Below the pieces are notes generated by a model. That model was not told the origin of the DNA and did no database searches. It worked only from the letters and a program-made list of their open reading frames with translations. A program made the position numbers and the translations under genes. A stretch of DNA of 64,000 bases, from the NCBI RefSeq assembly GCF_009720385.1, contig NZ_WARX01000007.1, positions 1-64,000 on the forward strand. Reading direction: 5' to 3'. Numbering within the stretch: the stretch's first letter is position 1; the number at the start of each line of letters is the position of its first letter. The DNA comes from Catellatospora vulcania. Lineage in GTDB: Bacteria > Actinomycetota > Actinomycetes > Mycobacteriales > Micromonosporaceae. This document shows, piece after piece, positions 10,301 to 19,100 of the stretch.

Positions 10301-10576
10301 GCCGGTGCGCTCACCGTGAAGGACATGCCGGTGGTGGCGCGGGTCGGGGTCGGGGTGGCCGACGTGTGGCGGGCGCGGGGGGAGCGGGCGCGGGCGGCGC
10401 GGACGCTCGGCGCGACCGAGGCCCTGCGCGGCAGCCCCGACCGGGCCAACCCGGATGTGCTGCGCCTGACCGCCTGGCTGGCCGCGGACCCCGCACTCGC
10501 CGGCCCGTACGCCGAGGGCCGCCTGCTGGACCGCGACGGGTCCCTCGACGCCGTCGACCCCCACCACCTGTCCTGA
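7325..10576 (+). CDS. AfsR/SARP-family transcriptional regulator with BTAD, NB-ARC and TPR domains
   Basis: 1083 aa. An OmpR-type winged helix (about 1-95, starting VRVGILGPLEV) and a BTAD domain (about 96-240) are followed by an STAND ATPase. Walker A is GPGGAGKT (about 316) and Walker B is LLVLDNCEH (about 398). The C-terminal third is rich in helical TPR-like repeats. Such proteins activate antibiotic or sugar-responsive gene sets by binding direct repeats near -35 boxes. The open frame extends to 7178, but GTG 7325 gives the canonical N-terminus. It could control the neighbouring secreted hydrolases or the ABC exporter; no target site was identified. Confidence 0.9.
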   Translation: MRVGILGPLEVRLAGEPVEVAGARLRALLIRLAVDAGRTVPVSALADALWGDTLPADPANAVQTLVSRLRRALPDGAVSFGPGGYRLETVPESVDALHFEELARRGRATLAAGHPADAAELLGRALALWRGDALAEVCDAPYAVAAAARWAELRLLAVEDRVEAELAVAAPDRVVPELERLVADQPLRERPRALLMRALHAAGRTADALAAYEDFRGRLAGELGVDPSVELRQLHLAVLRDDPAARTSFTSPGATRTSFTPTGAGRTSSDPPAALTSSSLPRRDNLRASLTSFVGRAEELDRIGRLLAAGRLVTLVGPGGAGKTRLSLTAAARQAADDPAVRVCLVELAPVTDPVTLVQALLGALDLRESGFMDNGQPVLPRDAMSRLVDALSAEDVLLVLDNCEHLVEPVAALAEELLTRCPRLRVLATTREPLNILGEALCPVSPLALPEPSASMAGALAYPVVQLLRDRAAAVRPDFAVTDDNVADVVEICRRLDGLPLAVELAAARLRFMSPAHLADRLGDRFRLLTGGSRTAMARHRTLRAVVAWSWDLLLEPERLLIERLSVFPAGATRDSAAGVCADELVPAADIADLLDALVDKSLLQATGDGEPRYRMLDTIREYGLERLADTDLPRVRAAHTAYFLNLAEQAEPHLRAADQLHWIRLLSAERDNLLAALHAAVDAGDADTAVRLVAALGLHWTVLGANAEAASWLGQALAVPGEAPGPQRALATAFYLINTANSDQPGDGTELIKEIGRLAGSLDPSWDHPLLALLEPVAALLIDDTAAGLAAIERKLAHPDPWVRSMLRMSRAFIADNDGDGEAMYADLQEAVAGFRRVGERGGLSIALTALGEARSNRGDFDGAVAAITESIELTRELSGTDDTEYQQVRLAVIRGQRGETEAAKAILTDIAEHGSVRHACGARLGLGELARQRGDLAEANRQYGHALAQLGDAVMASPQFRSLILTSKAHLAVDTGDLDEAAACLVEAYAGALTVKDMPVVARVGVGVADVWRARGERARAARTLGATEALRGSPDRANPDVLRLTAWLAADPALAGPYAEGRLLDRDGSLDAVDPHHLS

Positions 10577-10632
10577 TCGCTCAGCGCCGAACCGCCGCTG
10601 CCGCCGCCCAGCTCACCGGCCATGCACGGATG

Positions 10633-10678
10633 GGAAGGGCACCTTCTACATCGCATAGCGATGTGAAGGTGCCCTTCC
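10633..10678. repeat. Dispersed hairpin element, copy A
   Basis: 14-bp stem GGAAGGGCACCTTC (10633-10646) with its complement at 10665-10678, an apical 7-bp stem (ACATCGC/GCGATGT), one bulged T and an ATA loop. It lies between the converging AfsR-like and ABC permease genes. Two relatives occur at 22866-22910 and 47731-47779. Probably acts as a bidirectional terminator. Confidence 0.75.
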
Positions 10679-10721
10679 TTCGGTCGGTGGGGGTGGGGGA
10701 GTGGGGGCCTTTCGCCGGGGG

Positions 10722-11540
10722 TCAGGTGCGGCGGCGGTAGGCGCGGACGGCGAGGGGGGCGAAGACGGCGAGCAGGCCCAGTGACCAGAGCAGCGTCGAT
10801 GTGACAGGGCCGGCGACGGGGCCGCCGAGCATGAGGCCGCGGGCGGCGGCCATGACGTCGGTGACGGGGTTGAGTTTGACCCAGGCCTGGAGCCAGCCGG
10901 GCAGGGTGTCGGTGGGGACCATCATGTTGGTGCCGAAGGTCAGCGGGAACATGATCAGGAACGAGATGCCCTGGACCGCGCCCGGTTCGCGGACCAGCAT
11001 GCCGATCAGCACCGAGGTCCAGCTGAGGCAGAACGAGAAGACCAGTACCACCAGGCAGGCGGTCAGGCCGAGCAGGAGGCCGTTGCCGAAGCGGAAGCCG
11101 AGCGCGGTGCCGAAGCCGAGCAGCACCACCATCGCGACCACGAAGCGGATCACGTCGCCGACGACCGCGCCGATGAGCGGGGCGGAGCGGGCGATGGGCA
11201 GGCTGCGGAAGCGGTCGAAGACGCCCTTCTTGATGTCGGTGTTGAGGTTTACCCCGATCGCGGTGGAGGCGAACATCGCCGTCTGCACCATGATCGCCGG
11301 TAGCAGGAACTGCAGGTAGGCGTGCTGCGAGCCGGCGACCGCGCCGCCCAGCAGGTACACGAAGATGACCACGAAGATGACCGGTTGCAGGGTTACGTCG
11401 AGCAGCTGCTCGGGGGTGCGCCGGGTCTTGGTCAGGCTGCGTGCGGCCAGCGCGAGGCTGTGCCGGATCAGGCGGAACCGGCGGCGGGCCGGGGCCGAGG
11501 GAGTCACGGCCGGGGCGGGCGGGGTGAGCGTGGTGGTCAT
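10722..11540 (-). CDS. ABC-2 type (DrrB-like) transport permease
   Basis: 272 aa membrane subunit of a drug/lipid exporter. A cytoplasmic Pro-rich N-terminus (about 30 aa) is followed by about six hydrophobic helices. It has the ABC-2 signature region near GISFLIMFPLTFGTNMMVPTDTLPGWLQ. The ATG at 11540 overlaps the stop of the ATPase gene by four bases (ATGA), so the two form a translationally coupled operon with the ATPase first. The cargo is unknown; DrrAB homologues export anthracyclines and other hydrophobic compounds. Confidence 0.92.
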   Translation of the reverse strand: MTTTLTPPAPAVTPSAPARRRFRLIRHSLALAARSLTKTRRTPEQLLDVTLQPVIFVVIFVYLLGGAVAGSQHAYLQFLLPAIMVQTAMFASTAIGVNLNTDIKKGVFDRFRSLPIARSAPLIGAVVGDVIRFVVAMVVLLGFGTALGFRFGNGLLLGLTACLVVLVFSFCLSWTSVLIGMLVREPGAVQGISFLIMFPLTFGTNMMVPTDTLPGWLQAWVKLNPVTDVMAAARGLMLGGPVAGPVTSTLLWSLGLLAVFAPLAVRAYRRRT

Positions 11541-12493
11541 ACGCCGGCCTCCTGGCGGTCGTCGGCCCCGTGGCCGGTGAGGGTGAGGAAGACCTCGTCG
11601 AGGCTGGGCAGGCGCAGCGACAGCTCGGTCATCGTGATCCCCGCGGCGGCGAGGCGGCGTACGGCCTCGACGAACGCGGTGTCGTCGGGCACCGGGACGG
11701 TGAGCACGCCACGGCTGGGCGACTCCGGCTGGTGGCCCGAGACGGCGGCCAGGATCTGTGCGGTGTCGCCCAGCCGGGCCGGGTCGGCGGGGCGGGCGGC
11801 GATGGTCTGGCCGCCGACGATGCGCTTGAGGTCGGCGGGCGTGTCGTGGGCGATGACCCGGCCGTGGTCCATCACCGTGATCTCGTCGGCGAGCGCGTCC
11901 GCCTCCTCCAGGTACTGCGTGGTCAGCAGGACGGTCGTGCCGTCGGCGAGCAGCGCGCGGACCATGTTCCACACGTCGTCGCGCTTGGCCGGGTCGAGGC
12001 CGGTCGTCGGCTCGTCGAGGTAGATCACCTCGGGGCGGCCGACCAGGCTCGCGGCGAGGTCGAGGCGGCGGCGCATCCCGCCGGAGTAGGTGCGGGCGGG
12101 GCGGCCGGCCGCCTCGGTGAGGTCGAAGCGGGCCAGCAGCTCGGCGGCGCGGACCCGGGCGTCGGCGGTGCGCAGGTCCATCAGGCGGCCGATGAGCAGC
12201 AGGTTCTCGGTGCCGGTGAGGTCGTCGTCGACGGAGGCGTACTGGCCGGTCAGCCCGATGCGGCGGCGCACCTGGTCGGCGTCGCGGACCACGTCGTAGC
12301 CGCCGACCACGGCCCGGCCCGCGTCGGGGCGCAGCAGCGTGGCGAGCACGCGTACCGCCGTGGTCTTGCCCGCGCCGTTGGGGCCGAGCACGCCGAGCAC
12401 GGTGCCCGGCCGGGCGGCGAGATCCACGCCGTCCAGCGCGATCGTCTTGCCGTACCGCTTGACCAGGCCCTCGGCCTGGAAAGCGTAGGTCAT
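11537..12493 (-). CDS. DrrA-like ABC transporter ATP-binding protein
   Basis: 318 aa. Walker A GPNGAGKTT, ABC signature YSGGMRRRLDLA, Walker B VIYLDEPTTGLDP and the H-loop region are all present. A DrrA-type C-terminal extension follows (about 230-318). The true start is ATG 12493, preceded by GGAAGGAAA; the open frame upstream of it is not homologous. It forms an operon with the permease downstream. It is divergent from the small gene at 12638. Confidence 0.93.
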   Translation of the reverse strand: MTYAFQAEGLVKRYGKTIALDGVDLAARPGTVLGVLGPNGAGKTTAVRVLATLLRPDAGRAVVGGYDVVRDADQVRRRIGLTGQYASVDDDLTGTENLLLIGRLMDLRTADARVRAAELLARFDLTEAAGRPARTYSGGMRRRLDLAASLVGRPEVIYLDEPTTGLDPAKRDDVWNMVRALLADGTTVLLTTQYLEEADALADEITVMDHGRVIAHDTPADLKRIVGGQTIAARPADPARLGDTAQILAAVSGHQPESPSRGVLTVPVPDDTAFVEAVRRLAAAGITMTELSLRLPSLDEVFLTLTGHGADDRQEAGV

Positions 12494-12637
12494 GAGCTTT
12501 TCCTTCCCTGGTCTGACGGGACCAGGGTGGACGGGGCCGCTGGCAGGGCGCGCACAGCGCGCTGGCATGCGCGCACACCTTGGGCACACGCCTCGGCGGT
12601 GCTACCGTCGACAACCCCTGAACCCCGAGGTCAGCCC

Positions 12638-12847
12638 ATGTCTCACCGTTGCGGCAAGCACGTCCTCCTGTCCGCCCCCGCCTCCCCGCGCTCCGGCTGG
12701 GTCGCCTGCGCGGTCCACCGCATGGGCGGCACCCAGCTCGACCAGACGTTCGGCCGCATCGTCGGCCTCGAATTCCACGGCGAAGAGGTCCTCGCCTTCG
12801 GCTGGATCATCCGCCACGCCATGCTCGACGCCCCTCACGACGCCTGA
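12638..12847 (+). CDS. Small hypothetical protein, 69 aa
   Basis: No family recognised. Third codon positions are almost exclusively G or C, and the frame is the only one here with a plausible composition. It has a central hydrophobic/aromatic stretch (FGRIVGLEFHGEEVLAFGWII) and no signal peptide. It starts at ATG 12638 with a weak upstream GAGG. The divergent position to the DrrAB-like operon leaves only about 145 bp for both promoters. Confidence 0.5.
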   Translation: MSHRCGKHVLLSAPASPRSGWVACAVHRMGGTQLDQTFGRIVGLEFHGEEVLAFGWIIRHAMLDAPHDA

Positions 12848-12892
12848 CCCACCCGCCTCGCCCGCGCCCCGTGCCCCGCGCCCTGCGCCCTG

Positions 12893-12960
12893 CGCTGCAG
12901 TTTCGGGGAAAGTGCACCTTCGCCCGCGCCTATTCGTCCACTTCCCCCGAAACTGCAGCG
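12893..12960. terminator. Long hairpin between converging genes
   Basis: 22-nt arms 12893-12914 and 12939-12960 agree at 21 of 22 positions (CGCTGCAGTTTCGGGG core), 24-nt loop. It lies between the 69-aa gene and the end of the GH99-like gene; a bidirectional terminator is most likely. Confidence 0.6.
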
Positions 12961-13030
12961 GGCGACAGCGCGACGGCGAGGCCCGGCCCCGGCGTTCACG
13001 TGGGAGGCGACGCCGGGGCGGGCGGCTCGG

Positions 13031-15511
13031 TCAGGAGGCGTAGGCCTCCAGCTCGGAGAGCTGGCCTGCGGGCCAGCCCGTGTTGCCGGTGAAGACCACG
13101 CGGACGTACCGGGTGGGAGTCACCGCGAAGGTCAGGGTGACCGTGTTCCCCGTGGTCGGGTTGAAGGTGTAGGTCCCGGAAGGGACCAGGGTGCGCCAGG
13201 TGATGCCGTCGTCGCTGCCGAGCACGGACAGGGTCTGGCTGCGGGTGGCCCAGGAGGCCGGGGCGGGCAGCTTCAGCACCAGCCGCGACACCGCGGTGCT
13301 CGATCCGAGGTCGACCTGCGCCCACTGCGGCCAGGCGTTGTTCGGGCTCTCCCAGTAGGTGTCGCGGTTGCCGTCGGTGATGTTGGCCGCGCCGTAGGAC
13401 TGGACGTGTCCGCTCTCCGCGGTCGGCCGGCCCGCGGCGAGGTTGACGTTGCCGGCGGGATCGGTGGTGACGGTGACCGCGTTCGACGGCCCGGAGACCA
13501 GGCCGGCGGCGTCCTGCGCCGCCACGGTGAACGTGTGCGCCGAGCCTGGGGCCAGCCCGGAGACGGTGAACGCCGTCCCGCTCGCGGTGCCGACCTGGGT
13601 GCCGTTGCGCAGGATCCGGTAGCCGGTGACGCCGACGTTGTCGGTGGACGCGGTCCAGGACAGCGACACCGTGGTCTGCGTCTTGCCGGTGACGGTGAGG
13701 TTGCCGGGCACGCTCGGCGGCTGGTTGTCGACGACGCCGCCCGCGTACACCTCGAATTCGGAGATCTGGCCCGCGGGCCAGCCGGTGTTCGTGGTGATGG
13801 TCAGGCGCACGTAGCGCGCCGTGGCCGAGGCCGTGATGTTGACGGTGTTGGCCGTGGCCGGGTCGAACAGGCGGGCGGCGGCCGCCGACAGGGGCTGCCA
13901 GTTCACGCCGTCGGTGGAGCCGTGCACGGCGATCTGCTGGGTGCGTGCGCCCCAGCTCGGGGGCAGTTTCAGGGTGACCCGGGTGACCGGCAGAGCGCTG
14001 CCCAGGTCGACGGTCAGCGTCTGCGGGAACGCGTTGTTGGCGCTCTCCCAGTACGAGTTCGCGTTGCCGTCGACGGCGTTGCCGGGCGGGAAGCCGCCGT
14101 TGGCGCTGGACGCGACGACGGGCCGGTTCAGCGCCACGTTGACGGTGGGTGCGGGCGGGTCGGTGGTGGCGGTGACCGTGTTGCTAGGTCCGGAGATCGC
14201 CCCGGCGGCGTCACGGGCGCGTACGTAGTAGGAGTAGGTCGTGGCCGGGGTGAGGCCGGTGAGGGTGACCGAGGTGCCGATGGGGGACGCGGCGACGTTG
14301 TCGGTCGCGCCCAGCTCCTGGTAGACGGTGTAGCCGACGACGCCGACGTTGTCGGTCGACGCGGTCCAGGACAGCGACAGGCTGGTCGCGGTCTTGCCGG
14401 TGACGGTGAGGTTGCCGGGCACGGTCGGCGGCACGACGTCGCCGGGGCCGGACCGGTTGGCGAACTCGGTGGCCCAGTACCGGGTCCGGGTCAGGTACGC
14501 GGTCTCGGCGGCCGCGCCGGTGAGGCCGTACGCGCCGTCGAAGGTCTGGTAGCCGAAGCCCGCGGGCGGGGTGGCGTGCGCGGGTTCGATGGACGAGCCC
14601 TCGTGCCACTCGTTGAACGACGTGATCGACACCCAGTCCGGCAGGCCGCCGGTGGCCGGGGTCAGCGCGTTGTTCCACTGCAGGTCGTAGGTGGCGCCGT
14701 TGGCGCGGCCGACGGTCGGGGTGGTGTTGCCGGGCACGGCCCGGTCGTCGAGGTAGCCGGGCGCGACCGACGGGGCCCAGATCAGGCCGTTGGCCTTGCA
14801 GAAGGCGCTCGCGTTGGCCCAGCCGGGGGCGGTCGAGCCGGCGATGCCGTCGTAGGTGTACATGCCGCCGAAGTGGGCGACCTTCGAGGTGTCCGTGGTC
14901 TGCGCGAGGATGATGTTGCTGCTCTTCAACGGCGCGATCGGCGACCAGTCGCTGATGAGCAGGCTCTCGAAGACGTAGAACGCGGGGCGGTTGCCGTGCG
15001 CGGCGTCGCGGTAGTAGGCAGGGCTGGACCCGTACCGGCTGTTCAGGTAGTTGATGTCGGCGACGGTGGAGGCGGCGGTGCGCCCGGCGTAGGGCTCCAG
15101 GTGCCAGGCGACCTTCAGGCCCTGCGCCGCGGCGGCGGTCAGCACACCGGCGGCCAGGTTGTCCTCGTAGGAGCCCTGGCCCCACCAGCTGTAGACGAGC
15201 ACGCCCGCGCCCGACTGGCGGATCCACTGCATGTGCTGCGCGACAGCCCCCGCGTAGTCGCCGGAGTCGTACGCGCCGAGCTTGGGGTAGAGGTTCGCGC
15301 CGACGTCGGCGGGCGGGGTGTGGCCGCCCTGCTGCCAGTGGCGGTACTGGCCGTATACGGCGGGGTTGCCGTACCAGGAGTAGTAGAAGACGTGCACGTT
15401 CGGCGACGGCGGCGGGTCGGCGGCCTGCGCGCCCTGGGGCGCTGCCGTGAGCCCGGCGGCCACCACCAGCGCGGCGAGCACCACGCGTAGCGGCCGTGTC
15501 CAGACGGACAT
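13031..15511 (-). CDS. Secreted GH99-like glycoside hydrolase with FN3 and discoidin modules
   Basis: 826 aa. Signal peptide (1-30, ending AQA), then a GH99/endomannosidase-like barrel (about 36-350) with VHVFYYSWYGNP, YSWWGQGS and the conserved ITSFNEWHEGSSIEP block that carries the acidic catalytic residues. The tail is FN3 (about 358-450), F5/8 type C (about 454-592), FN3 (about 596-685) and F5/8 type C (about 687-826). GH99 enzymes cleave alpha-mannosidic linkages; the exact substrate is unknown. ATG 15511 is preceded by GGAGAGG. It is divergent from the GH87 gene across a 650-bp AT-richer region. Confidence 0.88.
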   Translation of the reverse strand: MSVWTRPLRVVLAALVVAAGLTAAPQGAQAADPPPSPNVHVFYYSWYGNPAVYGQYRHWQQGGHTPPADVGANLYPKLGAYDSGDYAGAVAQHMQWIRQSGAGVLVYSWWGQGSYEDNLAAGVLTAAAAQGLKVAWHLEPYAGRTAASTVADINYLNSRYGSSPAYYRDAAHGNRPAFYVFESLLISDWSPIAPLKSSNIILAQTTDTSKVAHFGGMYTYDGIAGSTAPGWANASAFCKANGLIWAPSVAPGYLDDRAVPGNTTPTVGRANGATYDLQWNNALTPATGGLPDWVSITSFNEWHEGSSIEPAHATPPAGFGYQTFDGAYGLTGAAAETAYLTRTRYWATEFANRSGPGDVVPPTVPGNLTVTGKTATSLSLSWTASTDNVGVVGYTVYQELGATDNVAASPIGTSVTLTGLTPATTYSYYVRARDAAGAISGPSNTVTATTDPPAPTVNVALNRPVVASSANGGFPPGNAVDGNANSYWESANNAFPQTLTVDLGSALPVTRVTLKLPPSWGARTQQIAVHGSTDGVNWQPLSAAAARLFDPATANTVNITASATARYVRLTITTNTGWPAGQISEFEVYAGGVVDNQPPSVPGNLTVTGKTQTTVSLSWTASTDNVGVTGYRILRNGTQVGTASGTAFTVSGLAPGSAHTFTVAAQDAAGLVSGPSNAVTVTTDPAGNVNLAAGRPTAESGHVQSYGAANITDGNRDTYWESPNNAWPQWAQVDLGSSTAVSRLVLKLPAPASWATRSQTLSVLGSDDGITWRTLVPSGTYTFNPTTGNTVTLTFAVTPTRYVRVVFTGNTGWPAGQLSELEAYAS

Positions 15512-16161
15512 GACGGGTCCTCTCCGTAACGGGATCGGGACGGTGCTGTTGCCCTGGAGCGCCTGCGGCGCGGCCGGGGGAGCGGTGTAGGCAAAACCTT
15601 AGATACGTGCTCGCAAAAACTCTAGAGTTGCGTGCAAGTTTGCAATGCCAACCGAGACGTTGCGGACGGTGACGGCGCAACGGTTGCCGTCGCGGCGGGC
15701 GCATGGGACGGGGTCCCCCGGGTCCGCAGACCGCCCCTGCTCATCCGCGCGTGACGATGTGATCGGCCGTCCACAACGGAGACTTTCGAGATCAGTGGTC
15801 ATGAGTTGGCGTCACCGGCGGTGACCGGTGCTGGTCGCGGAGGGGTCGTGGCCGTACGCATACGAAATGATCACCGTCCGTCCTCACCCGACTGTTGCTA
15901 CGTTTTTTGCATTGGACTGTGGACTTCTAACTACCTAGGAACTAACGTTTTGCTACCACAGTCAGAAACACCGATGACTTGAACTCGTAACAGGCAGGTG
16001 GCTCCTCGGCCGTGGCGGCGTGTGCGCGAGAGCTGGCACGTCGCCGCAATCCGCTCCGGCCGGGTCGCCTTCCGCACCACGGGGTGGCCGTCGTTCGTCG
16101 ACGGTGACCGCGGATTCGCGGCGGGATGAAACGCAGGAGAGGCAATGCAGGGAGGAGTGCA
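15512..16161. promoter_or_regulatory. Divergent promoter region between the GH99-like and GH87 genes
   Basis: About 650 bp without a convincing gene, with two markedly AT-richer islands (about 15595-15660 and 15890-15990). The first contains the 12-bp palindrome AACTCTAGAGTT (15618-15629) within imperfect CGCAA...TTGCG arms, and several TTGCA/TGCAA words, an operator-like arrangement in front of the GH99-like gene. The second probably carries the promoter of the GH87 gene. No LacI site like those at 5411 and 5639 was seen. A 67-aa minus-strand frame here lacks coding character. Confidence 0.4.
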
Positions 16162-19100
16162 GTGAAAATCAGAAACGTCCGCATCAGGCTGCTCGCGACG
16201 GTCGTCGCCGCCAGCCTGGCCGTCGTGGCGGGGCCGACCACATCGGCCTCGGCCGCCGGAGGGCCGAACCTGGCCGCCGGCAAGGCGACCACGGCGAGCA
16301 GCGTCAACGGACCATACGTGACCGGCAATCTCGTCGACTCCAACGCGGGGTCGTACTGGGAGAGCTCCGGCGCCTTCGCCCAGTGGGCGCAGGTCGACCT
16401 CGGCAGCACCGTCAGCATCGACCAGGTCGTGCTGAAGCTGCCCGCGGGCTGGGGCGAGCGCACCCAGACGCTGTCCGTGCAGGGCAGCACCACCGGCAGC
16501 ACGTTCAGCACGATCGTGGCCTCAGCCGGGTACAACTTCCAGCCGGGCGCCGGCAACGTGGTGACGATCAACTTCGCCGCGGCCAGCACCCGGTACGTGC
16601 GGATCAACATCACCGCCAACACCGGCTGGGCGGCCGCGCAGCTGTCCGAGCTGGAGGTGTACGGCGCGGGCGGCGGCTCGTCCGGCAACCTGGCCAGCGG
16701 CAAGGCGATCGCCGAGAGCGGCCACGCCGACGTGTACGGCGCGGGCAACGCCAACGACGGCAACCAGGGCACCTACTGGGAGAGCGTGAACAACGCCTGG
16801 CCGCAGTGGCTGCGCGTCGACCTCGGCTCCACGGTGAGCGTGAACCGGGTCGTGCTGAAGATCCCGACCGGCTGGGGCGCGCGCACGCAGACCCTCGCCG
16901 TGCAGGGCAGCACCAACGGCACCACGTTCTCCGACATCGTGGCCTCGACCGGGTACAACTTCACCGGCGCGAACACGGTCACGATCAACTTCGCGACCGC
17001 GTCCACCCGGTACGTGCGGATCAACATCACCGCCAACACCGCGTGGCCGGCCGGCCAGATCTCCGAGTTCGAGATCTACGGCCCGACCACCGGTGACACC
17101 CAGGCCCCGACCGTGCCGGGCAGCCTGGCCTACACGCAGCCCGCGTCCGGCCAGATCCGCCTGACCTGGAACGCGTCCACCGACAACGTCGGCGTCACCG
17201 CGTACGACGTGTACGCCAACGGCGACCTGCTGACCAGCGTCAGCGGCTCGACGCTGACCTACACCGACAGCCGGCCGGACAGCCAGACGGTCAGCTACCA
17301 CGTGCGGGCCCGGGACGCGGCCGGCAACCAGTCGGGCAACAGCAACACCGTCACCCGCACCGGGCAGACCGGCGACACCCAGGCGCCCACCGCGCCCGGC
17401 AGCCTCGCCTACACCCTGCCCGCGTCCGGCCAGATCCGGCTGACCTGGACCGCGTCGACCGACAACGTCGGCGTCACCGGCTACGACATCTACGCCAACA
17501 GCGCGCTGCGCGGCAGCGTCAACGGCAGCACCCTGGTCTACACCGACAACCAGCCGGACACGGCGACGGTCAGCTACTACGTCCGGGCCAAGGACGCGGC
17601 GGGCAACATCTCGCCGATGAGCAACATCGTCACCCGCAACGGCTCCGGTGGCGGCGGCACCAACCAGGCGCTGAACAAGCCGATCACCGACAACGGCCAC
17701 ACGCACATCTTCGCGCCGGAGAACGCCAACGACGGCGACCTCACCACGTACTGGGAGGGCAGCACGTCGCCCAACCAGCTCACCGTGGCGATGGGCTCCA
17801 ACGTCGGCGTGAGCTCGGTCGTCGTCAAGCTGAACCCGGACGCCGCGTGGGGCGCGCGTACCCAGACCATCCAGGTCCTGGGCCGCGAGCAGAGCTCGTC
17901 GTCGTTCGTCAACGTGGTCTCCGCGCAGGCGTACAGCTTCAACCCGGCCACCGGAAACACGGTGACCATCAACGCCTCCGGCAGCTACGCCGACATCCGG
18001 CTGCAGTTCACCGGCAACTCCGGCGCCCCCGGCGGCCAGGTCGCCGAGCTCCAGGTCATCGGCACCCCGGCGCCGAACCCGGACCTCACCGTCACCTCGG
18101 TCACCTGGTCCCCGGCCTCCCCGGTGGAGACCGACGCGATCACGCTGAGCGCGGTGGTCCGCAACGCGGGCACCAACACCTCGGGCGCGACCAGCGTCAA
18201 CTTCTACCTGGGCACCACCCTGGTGGGCACCGGCTCGGTCGGCTCGCTGGCCGCCGGCGCGCAGGCGACGGTCAACGCCAACATCGGCACCCGCAACGCC
18301 GGCTCCTACGCGGTCACCGCGAAGGTCGACGAGGCCAACACCGTCGTCGAGCAGAGCGAGACCAACAACAGCTTCACCGCAGCGAGCAACCTCACGGTCA
18401 GCCCGGTGCAGAGCTCCGACCTGGTCGCGAACCTGAGCTGGACGCCGAGCAACCCGTCCGCGGGTAACAACGTCACGTTCTCGGTCGCGATCAAGAACCA
18501 GGGCACCATCGCCTCGGCGAGCGGCGCGCACGGCATCACGCTGACCGTCCTCAACGAGGCCGGCACCGTGGTCCGCACGCTGACCGGGTCGGTCTCCGGC
18601 GTGATCAACGCGGGCGCCACCTCGGCGGCGCAGAACCTGGGCACCTGGACCGCGGCCAACGGCCGGTACACGGTCCGCGTGGTGCTGGCCAACGACGCCA
18701 ACGAGCTGGCCGTCAAGTACGCCAACAACACCAGCAACACGCCGCTGTTCGTCGGGCGTGGCGCGAACATGAACTACGACATGTACGAGGCCGAGGACGG
18801 CTCGACCGGTGGCGGCGCGTCCGTCGTCGGCCCGAACCGCATCATCGGCGACCTCGCCGGTGAGGCCAGCGGCCGCAAGGCCGTGACGCTGAACAGCAAC
18901 GGCCAGTACGTGCAGTGGACCACCAAGTCCGCGTCCAACGCGCTGGTCACCCGGTTCTCCATCCCGGACAACGCGGGCGGCACGGGCACCACGTCGACGC
19001 TGAACATCTACGTCAACAACGTGTTCCACAAGGCGATCACGCTGACCTCGAAGTACTCGTGGCTCTACGGCGCGGAGGCGGGGCCGAGCAACTCGCCCGG

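Noticed and set aside
15599-15802. 67-aa minus-strand ORF in the GH99-GH87 intergenic region
   Set aside because: Third-position composition is not biased, no ribosome-binding site is present, and it lies across the AT-rich promoter region.
16126-16161. ATG 16126 as start of the GH87 gene
   Set aside because: It has no Shine-Dalgarno, while GTG 16162 has GGAGG at ideal spacing and gives a standard signal peptide.
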